A DNA stretch of 64,000 nt from Lentisalinibacter salinarum (GTDB lineage Bacteria; Pseudomonadota; Gammaproteobacteria; Steroidobacterales; Woeseiaceae): the NCBI RefSeq assembly GCF_040706555.1, contig NZ_JAPDRH010000001.1, positions 124,001 to 188,000 of the forward strand. Direction: 5' to 3'. Below are positions 1 to 10,229 of the stretch, piece by piece (the stretch's first letter is position 1; each line of letters opens with the position of its first letter). The notes beneath the pieces were generated by a model. The model worked only from the letters and a program-made list of their open reading frames with translations, ran no database searches and was not told the origin of the DNA. A program made the translations under genes and the position numbers.

Positions 1-663
1 GCGGCCCTTGCGCTTGTCCTTGCGCTGCTCCGCCGTGAGGGTGTCCGGGTGGCGTTCGGCGAGCAGGTCGGCGGCGCGGCGCGCGAAGTCCCGGACCGCA
101 TCGAAGTCTGCGCTGCGGTCCAGCGGGACCACCACATGCAGGCCCCGGGAGCCGGTGGTCATGACGTAGGGCGTGAGCCCCAGCTCGCGCAGGAAGTCGG
201 CGGTGAGTCGGGCCGCGTCGCGCACGGGCCCGAAGTCGTCGTCGGGCGGGTCCAGGTCGATCACCATCCGGTCCGGGTGGTGCAGCCGGTCGCGCCGGCT
301 GAGCCAGGCGTGGATGGTCAGCGTGCCCTGGTTGGCCAGGTAGACGAGCCCGGCGGCGTTGCGAACCACGATGTGTTCCACCTCGCCGCCGCCCACCCGG
401 TCTGCTGTGACGCCCTCGACATAGTCGGGGAAGTAGTCCGCGCGGGCCTGCTGGTAGAAGCCGTCTTCGCCCAGGCCGTCCGGGAAGCGCTGCAGGGTAA
501 GGAAGCGGTCCGCCGCCCAGGGCAGGGCGTATTCCGCCACGTTGCGGTAGTACTCGATCACGTCGCCCTTGGTGATGCCGGCGTCCGGATAAAGCACCTT
601 GTCCTCGCTGGAGGTTTCCACCACGAGGCGCCCGAAGCTCAGTCGGCGGCTTTCTTCAGACAT
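1..663 (-). CDS. ligD: LigD polymerase (primase-like) domain protein, 3' end cut by window
   Basis: This gene encodes a stand-alone polymerase domain of the LigD type (archaeo-eukaryotic primase fold), which fills gaps with ribo- or deoxynucleotides during Ku-dependent non-homologous end joining. The visible 221 residues start MSEESRRLSFGRL and contain the family signatures DKVLYPDAGITKGDVIEYY, the metal-binding acidic pair in MVIDLDPPDDDFGPV, and TGSRGLHVVVPL near the template-binding site. The protein runs off the left edge, so its C-terminus and whatever follows are unseen. It is the last visible gene of a three-gene operon, 21 nt after the ligase gene. No Ku gene is visible here; one might lie to the left. 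The assignment of the domain is firm. Independence from the ligase domain is seen directly. Confidence 0.9.
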   Translation of the reverse strand, partial: MSEESRRLSFGRLVVETSSEDKVLYPDAGITKGDVIEYYRNVAEYALPWAADRFLTLQRFPDGLGEDGFYQQARADYFPDYVEGVTADRVGGGEVEHIVVRNAAGLVYLANQGTLTIHAWLSRRDRLHHPDRMVIDLDPPDDDFGPVRDAARLTADFLRELGLTPYVMTTGSRGLHVVVPLDRSADFDAVRDFARRAADLLAERHPDTLTAEQRKDKRKGR

Positions 664-684
664 GGCTCGTCTCAGACATCCTGG

Positions 685-1692
685 TCAGACACTTTGAGGG
701 CGCTCCCGCCGCACCTTCTTCGCCGGCTTGTCCTCGCGCAGGCCGATGTAGCGCGGGTGGCGCAGCTTGCCGTCGTCGGTCCACTCGGTGAAGCCGAATT
801 CGCCGACCAGTTCGGGCTTCACCCAGTGCGGGTTCTTCTCCCGCACCTCGTCGTCGAAAGCCGGTTCGTCCCGTTCGATGTCCTGCATCCGGCCGTGCAG
901 ATCCTCGAGCGTCTCGTCGTCGAAGCCCGTGCCTACCTTGCCGGCATAGCGCAGCTCGTCGTCTTCGTAGTAGCCGACCAGCAGCGCGCCGAAGCCCTTG
1001 CGCGAGCCCTTCGGGTCCGTGTAGCCGCCGATGACGAGTTCTTGGCGGTTGACGCACTTGAATTTCAGCCAGTCGCGGGAGCGGGAGTGAACGTAGCGGC
1101 CGTCTGCCTTCTTCGCGATGACGCCCTCCCAGCCTTTCTTGCAGGCCTCCTCGTAGTACGCCTCGCCCTCGGTGTTGCGATGGCGGGTGTAGCGCAGCCG
1201 GCCGCCGAAATCGAAGGCATCGCGCAGCAGACCCTTGCGGCTGCGCAGCGGCAGTTCGTCCAGCATGTAGGGATCGAGGTAGATCAGGTCGAAGAGATAC
1301 AGCCAGACGCCGATGCCGGTGGCGCGCGCCTCGTCCGGGTCGCTGATGCCGATGCGCTGCTGCAGCCGGCTGAAGCTCGTCACCTTGCCGTCGAAGGCCA
1401 CGATCTCGCCGTCGGCGATGAAGCGTTCCGGCCCGGCTTCCTCCAGTGCTTCGACCAGTTCCGGGTAGGTGTCGTTCAGCTTCTTTTTATTACGCGACAG
1501 GATGCGCAGCCCGCGCCCGTCGCGGAACACCAGGCAGCGTTCGCCGTCCAGCTTGCGCTCGTAGATCCAGTCTTCCGAGGAGAAATGGTCGTCGGTGAGG
1601 GTGGCGAGCATGGGGGCCGTCCAGTCCGGCATGCCCTCGCGCTGCAGTTTCTCCCGGGAGGCCTCCGGGAGCGACGCGAACGGCTCCTTCAC
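685..1692 (-). CDS. ligD: ATP-dependent DNA ligase (LigD ligase domain, stand-alone)
   Basis: This is a 335-residue ATP-dependent DNA ligase that would seal nicks after end joining. The adenylation motif is YERKLDGER with the catalytic lysine. Later come ADGEIVAFDGK (motif III region), EGVIAKK (motif IV) and WLKFKC (motif V), followed by an OB-fold C-terminal part ending in KKVRRERPQSV. I chose a GTG start at 1692 because it overlaps the stop codon of the upstream phosphoesterase gene as GTGA, a typical coupled junction; the same frame stays open further upstream but only as a shadow. In most proteobacteria this domain is fused to phosphoesterase and polymerase domains in a single LigD of more than 800 residues. 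Here it is a separate gene. The family call is firm and the start is likely. Confidence 0.92.
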   Translation of the reverse strand: MKEPFASLPEASREKLQREGMPDWTAPMLATLTDDHFSSEDWIYERKLDGERCLVFRDGRGLRILSRNKKKLNDTYPELVEALEEAGPERFIADGEIVAFDGKVTSFSRLQQRIGISDPDEARATGIGVWLYLFDLIYLDPYMLDELPLRSRKGLLRDAFDFGGRLRYTRHRNTEGEAYYEEACKKGWEGVIAKKADGRYVHSRSRDWLKFKCVNRQELVIGGYTDPKGSRKGFGALLVGYYEDDELRYAGKVGTGFDDETLEDLHGRMQDIERDEPAFDDEVREKNPHWVKPELVGEFGFTEWTDDGKLRHPRYIGLREDKPAKKVRRERPQSV

Positions 1693-2306
1693 GAGTCGTC
1701 CTCGCCGCCCTTCGCGATCTGATGCATGGTACGGCCGGTCTTCACGGAACGGTTCTGGGTATTGGTCGGGTTGCGGCGGGCGTCGGCCTCGTCGTCGTCC
1801 ATCTTGATCAGCAGCCACTGGGACTTCTCGCCCGCCTCGATACGCTTCAGCGCATAGCCGCCTTTCAGTTTCTCGCCGTCGAGCCATACCTCGATCAGGC
1901 CGCCGCGCAGCGAGCCCGGCATGTCCAGCGAGTCCTCGCCCTTGTCGGCGCGCAGGTTGCGATAGGTGCCGGCGTCCCAGACCATCACCGTGCCGCCGCC
2001 GTACTCGTCCTCCGGGATGACGCCCTCGAAGTCCGCGTAGTCCAGCGGGTGATCCTCGGTGCGGATCGCCAGGCGCTTCTCGCGCGGATCGGTCGAAGGC
2101 CCCTTGGGTACGGCCCACGACTTCAGTGTGCCGTCGAATTCCAGGCGGAAGTCGTAATGCAGGCTGGATGCGTCGTGTTTCTGGATCACGAAGCGCCGGC
2201 TGCCGTCGTCGTCACCATTTCCGCTGCCGCCGGTCGCCGGCTCCGGCGTCCTCGAGAAATCCCGCTTCTTCCGATACGGGCCGAGGCTGTTCTTGTCCGA
2301 AGGCAT
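1689..2306 (-). CDS. ligD: LigD 3'-phosphoesterase domain protein, stand-alone
   Basis: This 205-residue protein is the 3'-phosphoesterase domain of LigD, which trims 3' ends (ribonucleotide or phosphate) before ligation. It shows the conserved FVIQKHDASSLHYDFRLE segment with its metal-binding His, Asp and Arg, then WAVPKGPS, EDHPLDYADFEGVIP and EYGGGTVMVWDAG. It is the first gene of the operon phosphoesterase-ligase-polymerase, the same order as the domains in fused Pseudomonas-type LigD. The stop overlaps the ligase GTG start by 4 nt. The start MPSDKNSLGPY is chosen because the conserved part follows within 50 residues. No clear ribosome binding site precedes it, so an in-frame start a little upstream (to 2357) is possible. 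Confidence 0.88.
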   Translation of the reverse strand: MPSDKNSLGPYRKKRDFSRTPEPATGGSGNGDDDGSRRFVIQKHDASSLHYDFRLEFDGTLKSWAVPKGPSTDPREKRLAIRTEDHPLDYADFEGVIPEDEYGGGTVMVWDAGTYRNLRADKGEDSLDMPGSLRGGLIEVWLDGEKLKGGYALKRIEAGEKSQWLLIKMDDDEADARRNPTNTQNRSVKTGRTMHQIAKGGEDDS

Positions 2307-2420
2307 GGATTCAGACTGACGCAGGGAAATCGGCGGCGCAAGTCGCACAAGTCGCAACCGCCCTTGTAACCGGGACGGACTCGCGCCAGCATCGGGCAGT
2401 CCGACCGCCGAGGAGATCCC

Positions 2421-4052
2421 ATGGTTCGTAACTGGTTCTACGGCCTGTCCCTGACGGTGCTTACGGTCATCGGCCTCACGGCGCTGCGCTGGCCCGGCGC
2501 GCTATGGGCGCTCGTGCCCGTGCTGCCCCTCGTAGCGCTGGGGCTGCGCGACGCGCTGCAGACCCGGCACACCATCCTCAGAAACTTCCCTCTCATAGGC
2601 CACTTCCGCTATCTGCTGGAGGGCGTGCGGCCGGAGGTCCAGCAGTATTTCATCGAGTCGAATATCGATGCCTACCCCGTGGAGCGCGAATTCCGCAGCG
2701 TCATCTACCAGCGGGCCAAGGGCGATCTGGAGACGCAGCCTTTCGGTACCCAGCGCGACGTCTATCGGGTCGGCTACGAGTGGGCCGAGCACTCCATCGC
2801 CGCGTTGGAGCCGCCGGCGGATGTGCCCCGCGTGACGGTGGGGGGGCCGGATTGCACCCGCCCGTACGCGGCTTCGCTGCTGAACGTCTCGGCCATGAGC
2901 TACGGCTCGCTCTCCGGCCGCGCCATCCTGGCGCTCAATCGGGCGGCGAAGGCGGAGGGTTTCCAGCACAACACGGGCGAGGGCGGTCTGTCTCCCTATC
3001 ATCTCGAGCCCGGCGGCGATCTGGTCTGGCAGATCGGCACGGCCTACTTCGGCTGCCGCACGGGGGACGGACGCTTCGACGACGAACTCTTCCGCAGCCA
3101 GGCCGCGCGGGAGAGCGTGCGCATGATCGAGTTGAAGCTCTCCCAGGGGGCCAAGCCGGGCCACGGCGGCATCCTGCCCGGCGTCAAGGTGACGGAGGAG
3201 ATCGCTGCCATCCGCCGCGTGAAGGTTGGCGAGACCGTGTTCTCGCCGCCGAGCCACCGGGAGTTCTCGACGCCGGCCGGCCTGATGGAGTTCATCGCCC
3301 GGCTGCGCCGGCTGGCCGATGGCAAACCGGTCGGCGTCAAGCTCTGCATCGGCCGGCGCAGCGACTTCTTCGCCCTGTGCAAGGCGATCCTGGAGACCGG
3401 CATCAAGCCCGACTTCATCACGGTGGACGGCGGCGAGGGCGGCACCGCCGCCGCGCCGCTGGAGTTCTCGAATTCGGTCGGCATGCCCGGGCGGGATGCC
3501 TGGATACTCGCACACACCGCGCTCGTGGGCGCCGGCCTGCGCGACGACATCCGGCTGTTCGTCAGCGGCAAGATCCTTACGGGCTTCCATATGATCCGTG
3601 CCCTGGCACTGGGCGCGGACGCCTGCAACTCGGCGCGCGGCATGATGTTCGCGCTCGGCTGCATCCAGTCCCTGCGCTGTAACACGAACCTGTGTCCGAC
3701 AGGCATCACCACCCAGAAGCCGTCCCTGGTCTACGGGCTGCACGTGGAGGAGAAGAGCCGCCGGGTCGCTCGCTGGCACCGGGAGACGCTGAAGGGGATG
3801 CTGGAGTTGCTCGGTGCCATGGGCTTCACGGACCCCCGCGACCTGCGCCCGGAGCACATCTTCCGCCGGGTCGACGACCTGCGGGTGCGGAACATGAAGG
3901 AACTCTACGACTTCCTGGAGCCGGGGCAGCTACTCGAGGACCGGGACCTGCCCCGCGGCATGCGCGACGAATGGGACGCCGCGCGGCCGGATCGCTGGAG
4001 TCTGCAGCCGGAGGCCGGCCAGCACGGCGGCGGAAAGATTCGCGAGGAGTGA
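2421..4052 (+). CDS. FMN-binding glutamate synthase-domain protein, membrane anchored
   Basis: This 543-residue protein matches the stand-alone glutamate-synthase central/FMN domain family (YerD-like), related to the synthase domain of GltB but without the glutaminase part. The first ~50 residues form one or two hydrophobic segments (LTVLTVIGLTALRWPGALW and a second stretch), so the enzyme is probably attached to the inner membrane. The barrel contains LNVSAMSYGSLSG, NTGEGGLSPYHL, KPGHGGILPGVKV, FITVDGGEGGTAAAPLEF and the iron-sulfur segment CIQSLRCNTNLCPTGITTQ. A strong GAGGAG ribosome site sits just before the ATG. The true substrate of these glutaminase-free proteins is not established, so glutamate synthesis should not be assumed. 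It converges on pyrB with only 4 nt between stops. Confidence 0.88.
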   Translation: MVRNWFYGLSLTVLTVIGLTALRWPGALWALVPVLPLVALGLRDALQTRHTILRNFPLIGHFRYLLEGVRPEVQQYFIESNIDAYPVEREFRSVIYQRAKGDLETQPFGTQRDVYRVGYEWAEHSIAALEPPADVPRVTVGGPDCTRPYAASLLNVSAMSYGSLSGRAILALNRAAKAEGFQHNTGEGGLSPYHLEPGGDLVWQIGTAYFGCRTGDGRFDDELFRSQAARESVRMIELKLSQGAKPGHGGILPGVKVTEEIAAIRRVKVGETVFSPPSHREFSTPAGLMEFIARLRRLADGKPVGVKLCIGRRSDFFALCKAILETGIKPDFITVDGGEGGTAAAPLEFSNSVGMPGRDAWILAHTALVGAGLRDDIRLFVSGKILTGFHMIRALALGADACNSARGMMFALGCIQSLRCNTNLCPTGITTQKPSLVYGLHVEEKSRRVARWHRETLKGMLELLGAMGFTDPRDLRPEHIFRRVDDLRVRNMKELYDFLEPGQLLEDRDLPRGMRDEWDAARPDRWSLQPEAGQHGGGKIREE

Positions 4053-4056
4053 GCCC

Positions 4057-5049
4057 TCAGGCGTCGCCGTATTTCGGCAACGCCTCGGTGATGGCCTCGC
4101 TCACGCCGAAGATCTTCGCCATCAGCGCCACGCGCATCCACATGCCGTTTCTCTCCTGGCGCCAGTACATCGCCCGGGGATCCCGGTCGACCTCGGGCTG
4201 GATCTCGGGGCCCCTCGGCAGCGGATGCATGACGGCGGTGTCCTTCTTCATCAGCCCGAGTTCCCGCTCCCCGACCGTGAAGGGGGCGAGATTCACGCCG
4301 GAGGACTCGTCCGCCACGTCGTGCTCGAACTGCATGCGCGTGACGTATAGGGCGTCCAGATCGGGCAGTATCTCGTGCAGGCGCCGCGTCTCGTGGAACT
4401 CGACGCCGTGTTCGGTCAGGAAGTTCTTTATGTCCGGTTCCATCTCGTAGGCCGGCGGCGCGATGAAGACGAGTTTGACGCCCTCGTAATAACGCATCAG
4501 CCGGCTCAGCGAACGCACCGTGCGGCCGCGTTTTAGGTCCCCCATCATGCCGATGGTCTTGCCGTCGATGCCGCCCCGCTGCTCGAAGCTGCGCTCCAGC
4601 GTATAGATGTCGAGCAGGGCCTGGGTAGGGTGCTGGTCCTTGCCGCTGCCCGCGTTGATGATGGGTACGGGCCGCGGAATGTTGTTCATCAGGGCGGCAG
4701 CGCGGGCGGCGTAACCGGCCTCGGGCGTGCGCATGATGATCAGGTCCACGTAGGAGCTGAACGTGCGGATGCTGTCTTCGAAGGTCTCGCCCTTCACCTC
4801 GGAGGAGACCTCCGGGTTGCGGATCTCGCTGGTGCGGATGCCGAGCACGTGGCAGGCGTTGTTCATCGACAGGAACGTGCGGGTGCTCGGCTGGGTGAAG
4901 TAGAGCATGGCCCGCCGGGTGGGCAGCAGGTGCTGCAGGAAGCGGGCGCCCTCGGCCGGCTTGGCGACGGTGCGCACCGCGGTGGTCAGTTCGCAGAGCT
5001 CGTCCAGCAGCGGACGGTCGAAGATGTCGGTATCGACGATATGGAACAT
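4057..5049 (-). CDS. pyrB: Aspartate carbamoyltransferase catalytic chain
   Basis: This 330-residue protein is an aspartate/ornithine carbamoyltransferase-fold enzyme, best read as PyrB, which makes carbamoyl-aspartate in pyrimidine synthesis. Carbamoyl-phosphate ligands are visible: PSTRT, MRTPEAG, HPTQALLDIYT and HPLPRGPEI. The aspartate side is represented by SEVKGET, GDLKRGRTVRSL and the TRMQ motif equivalent to RxQ in E. coli PyrB. The residue after STRT is Phe where E. coli PyrB has Arg, so this belongs to a less common PyrB branch. No regulatory chain gene (pyrI) and no dihydroorotase-like partner is adjacent. In the leader an 8-bp inverted repeat (5058-5065 with 5085-5092) overlaps the GGAG ribosome site. 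The family is firm; ornithine or another amino acid as acceptor is less likely. Confidence 0.85.
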   Translation of the reverse strand: MFHIVDTDIFDRPLLDELCELTTAVRTVAKPAEGARFLQHLLPTRRAMLYFTQPSTRTFLSMNNACHVLGIRTSEIRNPEVSSEVKGETFEDSIRTFSSYVDLIIMRTPEAGYAARAAALMNNIPRPVPIINAGSGKDQHPTQALLDIYTLERSFEQRGGIDGKTIGMMGDLKRGRTVRSLSRLMRYYEGVKLVFIAPPAYEMEPDIKNFLTEHGVEFHETRRLHEILPDLDALYVTRMQFEHDVADESSGVNLAPFTVGERELGLMKKDTAVMHPLPRGPEIQPEVDRDPRAMYWRQERNGMWMRVALMAKIFGVSEAITEALPKYGDA

Positions 5050-5173
5050 GGGCTACTCCGGCGGCCGCGGCGATTATCGGCAAAGCCGCCGGGGCTGTCG
5101 ATGCCGGTAATCCACCATAGCCGCCTCCCCGGGGGGGCGGTCGGCCGGTTTCGATCGATATCCGCGGTCGGAC

Positions 5174-5203
5174 TGGACGATGCCGCCGTCCGCCTTCTAT
5201 AGT
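5174..5203 (+). promoter_or_regulatory. Candidate sigma-70 promoter of mlaA
   Basis: TGGACG (5174-5179) and TATAGT (5198-5203) are separated by 18 nt and stand about 45 nt before the mlaA start codon. The -10 match is good and the -35 match is moderate. It is the only AT-rich hexamer pair in the divergent pyrB-mlaA gap facing this way. Confidence 0.4.
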
Positions 5204-5247
5204 CGCGGCGAACCGCCCCGGAATCCGAAGTCGTTGAGAGCTACCCT

Positions 5248-5994
5248 ATGCAGCCAAGCCCGCAGAGCCTGGTCCGCTCGTTCCTGCTGACCGCCCTCCT
5301 GGTCCCGTTCCTGGGCGGCTGCGCGTCGCAACCGGAGTACCCGGGCGCCACGCCGGATCCGCTGGAGCCGGTCAACCGGGCGACCTACCAGTTCAACGAC
5401 ACGTTCGATCGGCTGCTGCTGAAGCCGGTGGCGAAGGGCTACAAGAAGGTGACGCCGTCGCTGGTACGCCAGGGCGTCGGCAACTTCTTCAGCAATCTCG
5501 GTTATCCCTTCGTCATCTTCAACAACCTGCTCCAGGGCAAGCCGGGGGCCGCGCTGTCGGACACGGGGCGGTTGCTGGTGAACACGACGGTGGGGCTCGG
5601 CGGGCTGATCGACGTCGGCTCCGATATCGGGCTGGAGGAACACGACGAGGACTTCGGCCAGACCCTGGCGGTGTGGGGCGTGCCGGCCGGACCCTACGTA
5701 GTGCTGCCTTTCCTGGGGCCGGCGACACTGCGCGACGCGATCTCGCGGCCGGCGGATATCGGCTTCAACGGCCTGTACTACATCGACGAGTCCTCGATCC
5801 GTGACAAGCTGTTCGTGCTGGAGATCGTCGACATGCGGGCCCGGCTGCTCTCCGTAGATTCCCAGATCCAGGCGTCGAACGATCCCTATCTCTTCGTCCG
5901 CAGCTCCTACCTGCAGCGCCGGGAGTACCTCATCTACGACGGCGATCCGCCGATGGACGACTTCTTCGAGGACGAATTCCTGGACGAGGAATGA
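5248..5994 (+). CDS. mlaA: MlaA (VacJ) family outer-membrane lipoprotein
   Basis: This 248-residue lipoprotein is MlaA, the outer-membrane component that removes mislocalised phospholipids from the outer leaflet and passes them to MlaC. A lipoprotein signal peptide ends in a LGGC lipobox (LLVPFLGGCAS). It is followed by the family signature DPLEPVNRATYQFNDTFDR, the GVGNFFSNLGYPFVIFNNLLQGK segment in two parts, and LGGLIDVGSDIGLEEHDEDFGQTL with the typical glycine-rich turn. The acidic tail (DDFFEDEFLDEE) is longer than in E. coli. The other Mla genes are not nearby, which is common when mlaA stands alone. It converges on lon, and a REP pair fills the space between the two stops. Confidence 0.95.
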   Translation: MQPSPQSLVRSFLLTALLVPFLGGCASQPEYPGATPDPLEPVNRATYQFNDTFDRLLLKPVAKGYKKVTPSLVRQGVGNFFSNLGYPFVIFNNLLQGKPGAALSDTGRLLVNTTVGLGGLIDVGSDIGLEEHDEDFGQTLAVWGVPAGPYVVLPFLGPATLRDAISRPADIGFNGLYYIDESSIRDKLFVLEIVDMRARLLSVDSQIQASNDPYLFVRSSYLQRREYLIYDGDPPMDDFFEDEFLDEE

Positions 5995-5995
5995 C

Positions 5996-6063
5996 GTAGG
6001 AGGGCCTGTAGGAGGGGCTTTAGCCCCGATCCCTTAAAAAATCGGGCCTGAAGGCCCTCCTAC
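5996..6063. repeat. REP element pair (hairpin) between mlaA and lon
   Basis: Two REP units face each other: a forward unit at 6008-6030 (GTAGGAGGGGCTTTAGCCCC plus GAT) and its inverted partner at 6041-6063 (ATCGGGCCTGAAGGCCCTCC plus TAC). Each unit is itself palindromic, and the pair forms a longer hairpin. A partial forward copy, GTAGGAGGGCCT, lies at 5996-6007. Lying between convergent stops it may also act as a bidirectional terminator or mRNA stabiliser, which is inference. Confidence 0.85.
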
Positions 6064-6071
6064 ATGGAGAT

Positions 6072-8465
<2,394 letters not shown>

Positions 8466-8500
8466 TGCGTCACAGGGATGTGGTTGCCTCTGGAACGCAG

Positions 8501-8528
8501 AGATAGTGTCGCAAGCGCTCCCTTTCAA
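8501..8528 (-). promoter_or_regulatory. Heat-shock (sigma-32-like) promoter candidate for lon
   Basis: On the minus strand TTGAAA (8523-8528) is followed after 14 nt by CACTATCT (8501-8508). The sigma-32 consensus is CTTGAAA, 13-17 nt, CCCCATnT, and lon is a classical member of that regulon. A sigma-70 reading (TTGAAA, 16 nt, CTATCT) is also possible. Either way transcription would start about 30 nt before the GTG at 8465. Confidence 0.45.
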
Positions 8529-8586
8529 TCCCCGGCGCTCGTCGTTGGCATCGGCGCTGGTCGAGTTTTCCCGACCGGATGGTGAC

Positions 8587-9333
8587 TCAGCCGCGTGGGT
8601 TCCAGCCGTGGTTGGGATGGCGTTTGACCAGACGCGGGTCGCGGAACAGCAGGATGAGCAGTCCGCCCGCCACGAAGCCGCCCACGTGCGCCCAGAAGGC
8701 CACGCCGCCGCCCTGGGAGCCGATGGTGCTGAAGCCGCTGATCAGCTGCAGCAGGAACCAGTAACCGAGCATGAACACGGCGGGCACGGCGATGGTGGTG
8801 ATGTAGAAGCCGAACACGATCAGCATGTGCACCCGCACCTTCGGGTACAGCAGGATGTAGGCGCCCATGACGCCGCCGATGGCACCGGAAGCGCCCACCA
8901 TGGGGATGGTGGAGTCCGGGTCGAACACGGTCTGCAGGGCCGCCGCCGCGAGGCCGCACAGCAGGTAGAAGATAACGAAGCGCGTGTGGCCCATGGAGTC
9001 CTCGACGTTGTTGCCGAAGATATAGAGGAACCACATATTGCCGATCAGGTGGAACCAGCCGCCGTGCAGGAACATGGATGTGATGGTGGTGTACCAGGTG
9101 GAGCTGTCGCCAAGCACGCAGGTGATGCCCGGTCCCAGCGGCACCCGCGTGCCGGGCGACGCCGTCTGCAGCACCTCGCCGGGAATCAGTGCCAGGTTGC
9201 ACATCGAGCGCGAAAGCGCCGGCTCCGTGCCGAGGCCCTGCACCAGCACCCAGGCGAGCACGTTCAATCCGATGAGTCCCCAGGTCGCATAGGGCGTCAG
9301 GAAATGCGGATTCTCGTCGCGTAGCGGAAACAT
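8587..9333 (-). CDS. Rhomboid family intramembrane serine protease
   Basis: This 248-residue inner-membrane protein is a rhomboid protease that cleaves transmembrane segments. The catalytic Ser149 lies in VGASGAIGG and the catalytic His216 in WAHVGGF; the oxyanion-side HLIGN (His95, Asn99) is also present, so it should be active. About six membrane segments can be seen, beginning with LIGLNVLAWVLV. A long loop between the first segment and FLHGGWFHLIGN contains two cysteines (SRSMCNLAL and GITCVLG) that might pair in the periplasm. It lies upstream of lon on the same strand with a 121-nt gap. It is the general rhomboid type and does not look like the shorter rhombosortase that processes GlyGly-CTERM proteins. 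Confidence 0.93.
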   Translation of the reverse strand: MFPLRDENPHFLTPYATWGLIGLNVLAWVLVQGLGTEPALSRSMCNLALIPGEVLQTASPGTRVPLGPGITCVLGDSSTWYTTITSMFLHGGWFHLIGNMWFLYIFGNNVEDSMGHTRFVIFYLLCGLAAAALQTVFDPDSTIPMVGASGAIGGVMGAYILLYPKVRVHMLIVFGFYITTIAVPAVFMLGYWFLLQLISGFSTIGSQGGGVAFWAHVGGFVAGGLLILLFRDPRLVKRHPNHGWNPRG

Positions 9334-9368
9334 CGATGGCTCTCGTTCGTGCGGCGCCGGGCTATCAT

Positions 9369-9424
9369 GTAGGAGGGCCTTCAGGCCCGACCGGTTAATG
9401 AATCGGGGCTAAAGCCCCTCCTAC
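9369..9424. repeat. REP element pair
   Basis: A forward unit starts GTAGGAGGGCCTTCAGGCCC at 9369 and an inverted unit ends AAAGCCCCTCCTAC at 9424. Each half is palindromic and the two halves are not identical: one has GGGCCT/AGGCCC and the other GGGGCT/AGCCCC, so base pairing within each unit is kept by paired changes. Confidence 0.85.
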
Positions 9425-9433
9425 AGGCACCCT

Positions 9434-9484
9434 GTAGGAGCGCCTTCAGGCGCGATACGCGGTCGGGCCTGAAGGCCCTCCTAC
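9434..9484. repeat. REP element pair
   Basis: This second pair lies 9 nt after the previous one. The forward unit has the variant stem GCGCCTTCAGGCGC, the inverted unit has GGGCCTGAAGGCCC, and it ends CTCCTAC at 9484. The two pairs together fill most of the gap between the divergent rhomboid gene and the exported Rossmann-fold gene. Confidence 0.85.
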
Positions 9485-9511
9485 ACGGTATAGGCAGACA
9501 GGATGGTGACG

Positions 9512-10213
9512 ATGCCACAGCTTTTCAAAGTGATCACTGCGATCTTTCTTATTGCGGGTGCGCCGGTGCAGGCCGCGAGCGTCGCCGTCATAGGCACCGG
9601 AGACGTCGGCGGCGCGCTGGGACCGCGGCTCGGCGCGCTCGGCCATACGGTGGTCTACGGCTCGCGGACGCCGGAGGCCGATCGGGTGCGCGAACTCGTC
9701 GGGAGCACGCCGGGCGAGGCCTCCGCTGCGTCCCCGGCCGGCGCCGCGGCGGCGGCGGAGATCGTGATCCTGGCCGTGCCCGCCGCGGTGGCGGTCGAGT
9801 TGACGCAGAGCCTGGGCGATCTGGCCGGCAAGATCGTCGTCGATCCCACCAATCCGTTCCGCTTCACGGACGACCGGCTGGCGGTGCGGACGATCGACGA
9901 CTCCATCACGGAGCGCATCCAGGCAGCCGCGCCGGGCGCGCGGGTGGTCAAGGCGTTCAACACCCTCTCCTGGCAGACCATGGCGGATCCGGCCATCGCG
10001 GGCGGGCCGGTGACCATCCCGCTGGCAGGCGACGACGTGGAGGCGAAGGCGCGGGTCGCCGGGCTGGTCCGGGAGCTCGGATTCGAGGCGCTGGATGTTG
10101 GCCCGGCGCGCTACGCGCGTGAGATCGAGGGTATGCTGATACTCTGGATGAACGCGCGGCTGAGCGGCCGGGGATTCGACTACCACCTGCGTCCGACTCC
10201 CGGACGCCTGTGA
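9512..10213 (+). CDS. NADPH:F420-reductase-like Rossmann-fold protein with signal peptide
   Basis: This 233-residue protein resembles the NADP-binding domain of F420-dependent NADP reductases (FNO/NPR family). The Rossmann fingerprint is VAVIGTGDVGGALG followed by the NADP-type VVYGSRTPEAD, with AEIVILAVPAAVAVEL and VVDPTNPFRF further on, and a late AFNTLSWQTM segment like the family's VKAFNT. Unusually the fold is preceded by a Sec-type signal peptide, MPQLFKVITAIFLIAGAPVQA, ending at an AxA-like site. I chose the ATG at 9512 because AGGA lies 8 nt upstream; 9503 is an in-frame alternative. It is 16 nt upstream of a thiamine-diphosphate enzyme and probably co-transcribed with it. The substrate is unknown. 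Confidence 0.8.
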   Translation: MPQLFKVITAIFLIAGAPVQAASVAVIGTGDVGGALGPRLGALGHTVVYGSRTPEADRVRELVGSTPGEASAASPAGAAAAAEIVILAVPAAVAVELTQSLGDLAGKIVVDPTNPFRFTDDRLAVRTIDDSITERIQAAAPGARVVKAFNTLSWQTMADPAIAGGPVTIPLAGDDVEAKARVAGLVRELGFEALDVGPARYAREIEGMLILWMNARLSGRGFDYHLRPTPGRL

Positions 10214-10229
10214 TCAACGGAGAGCGGAC

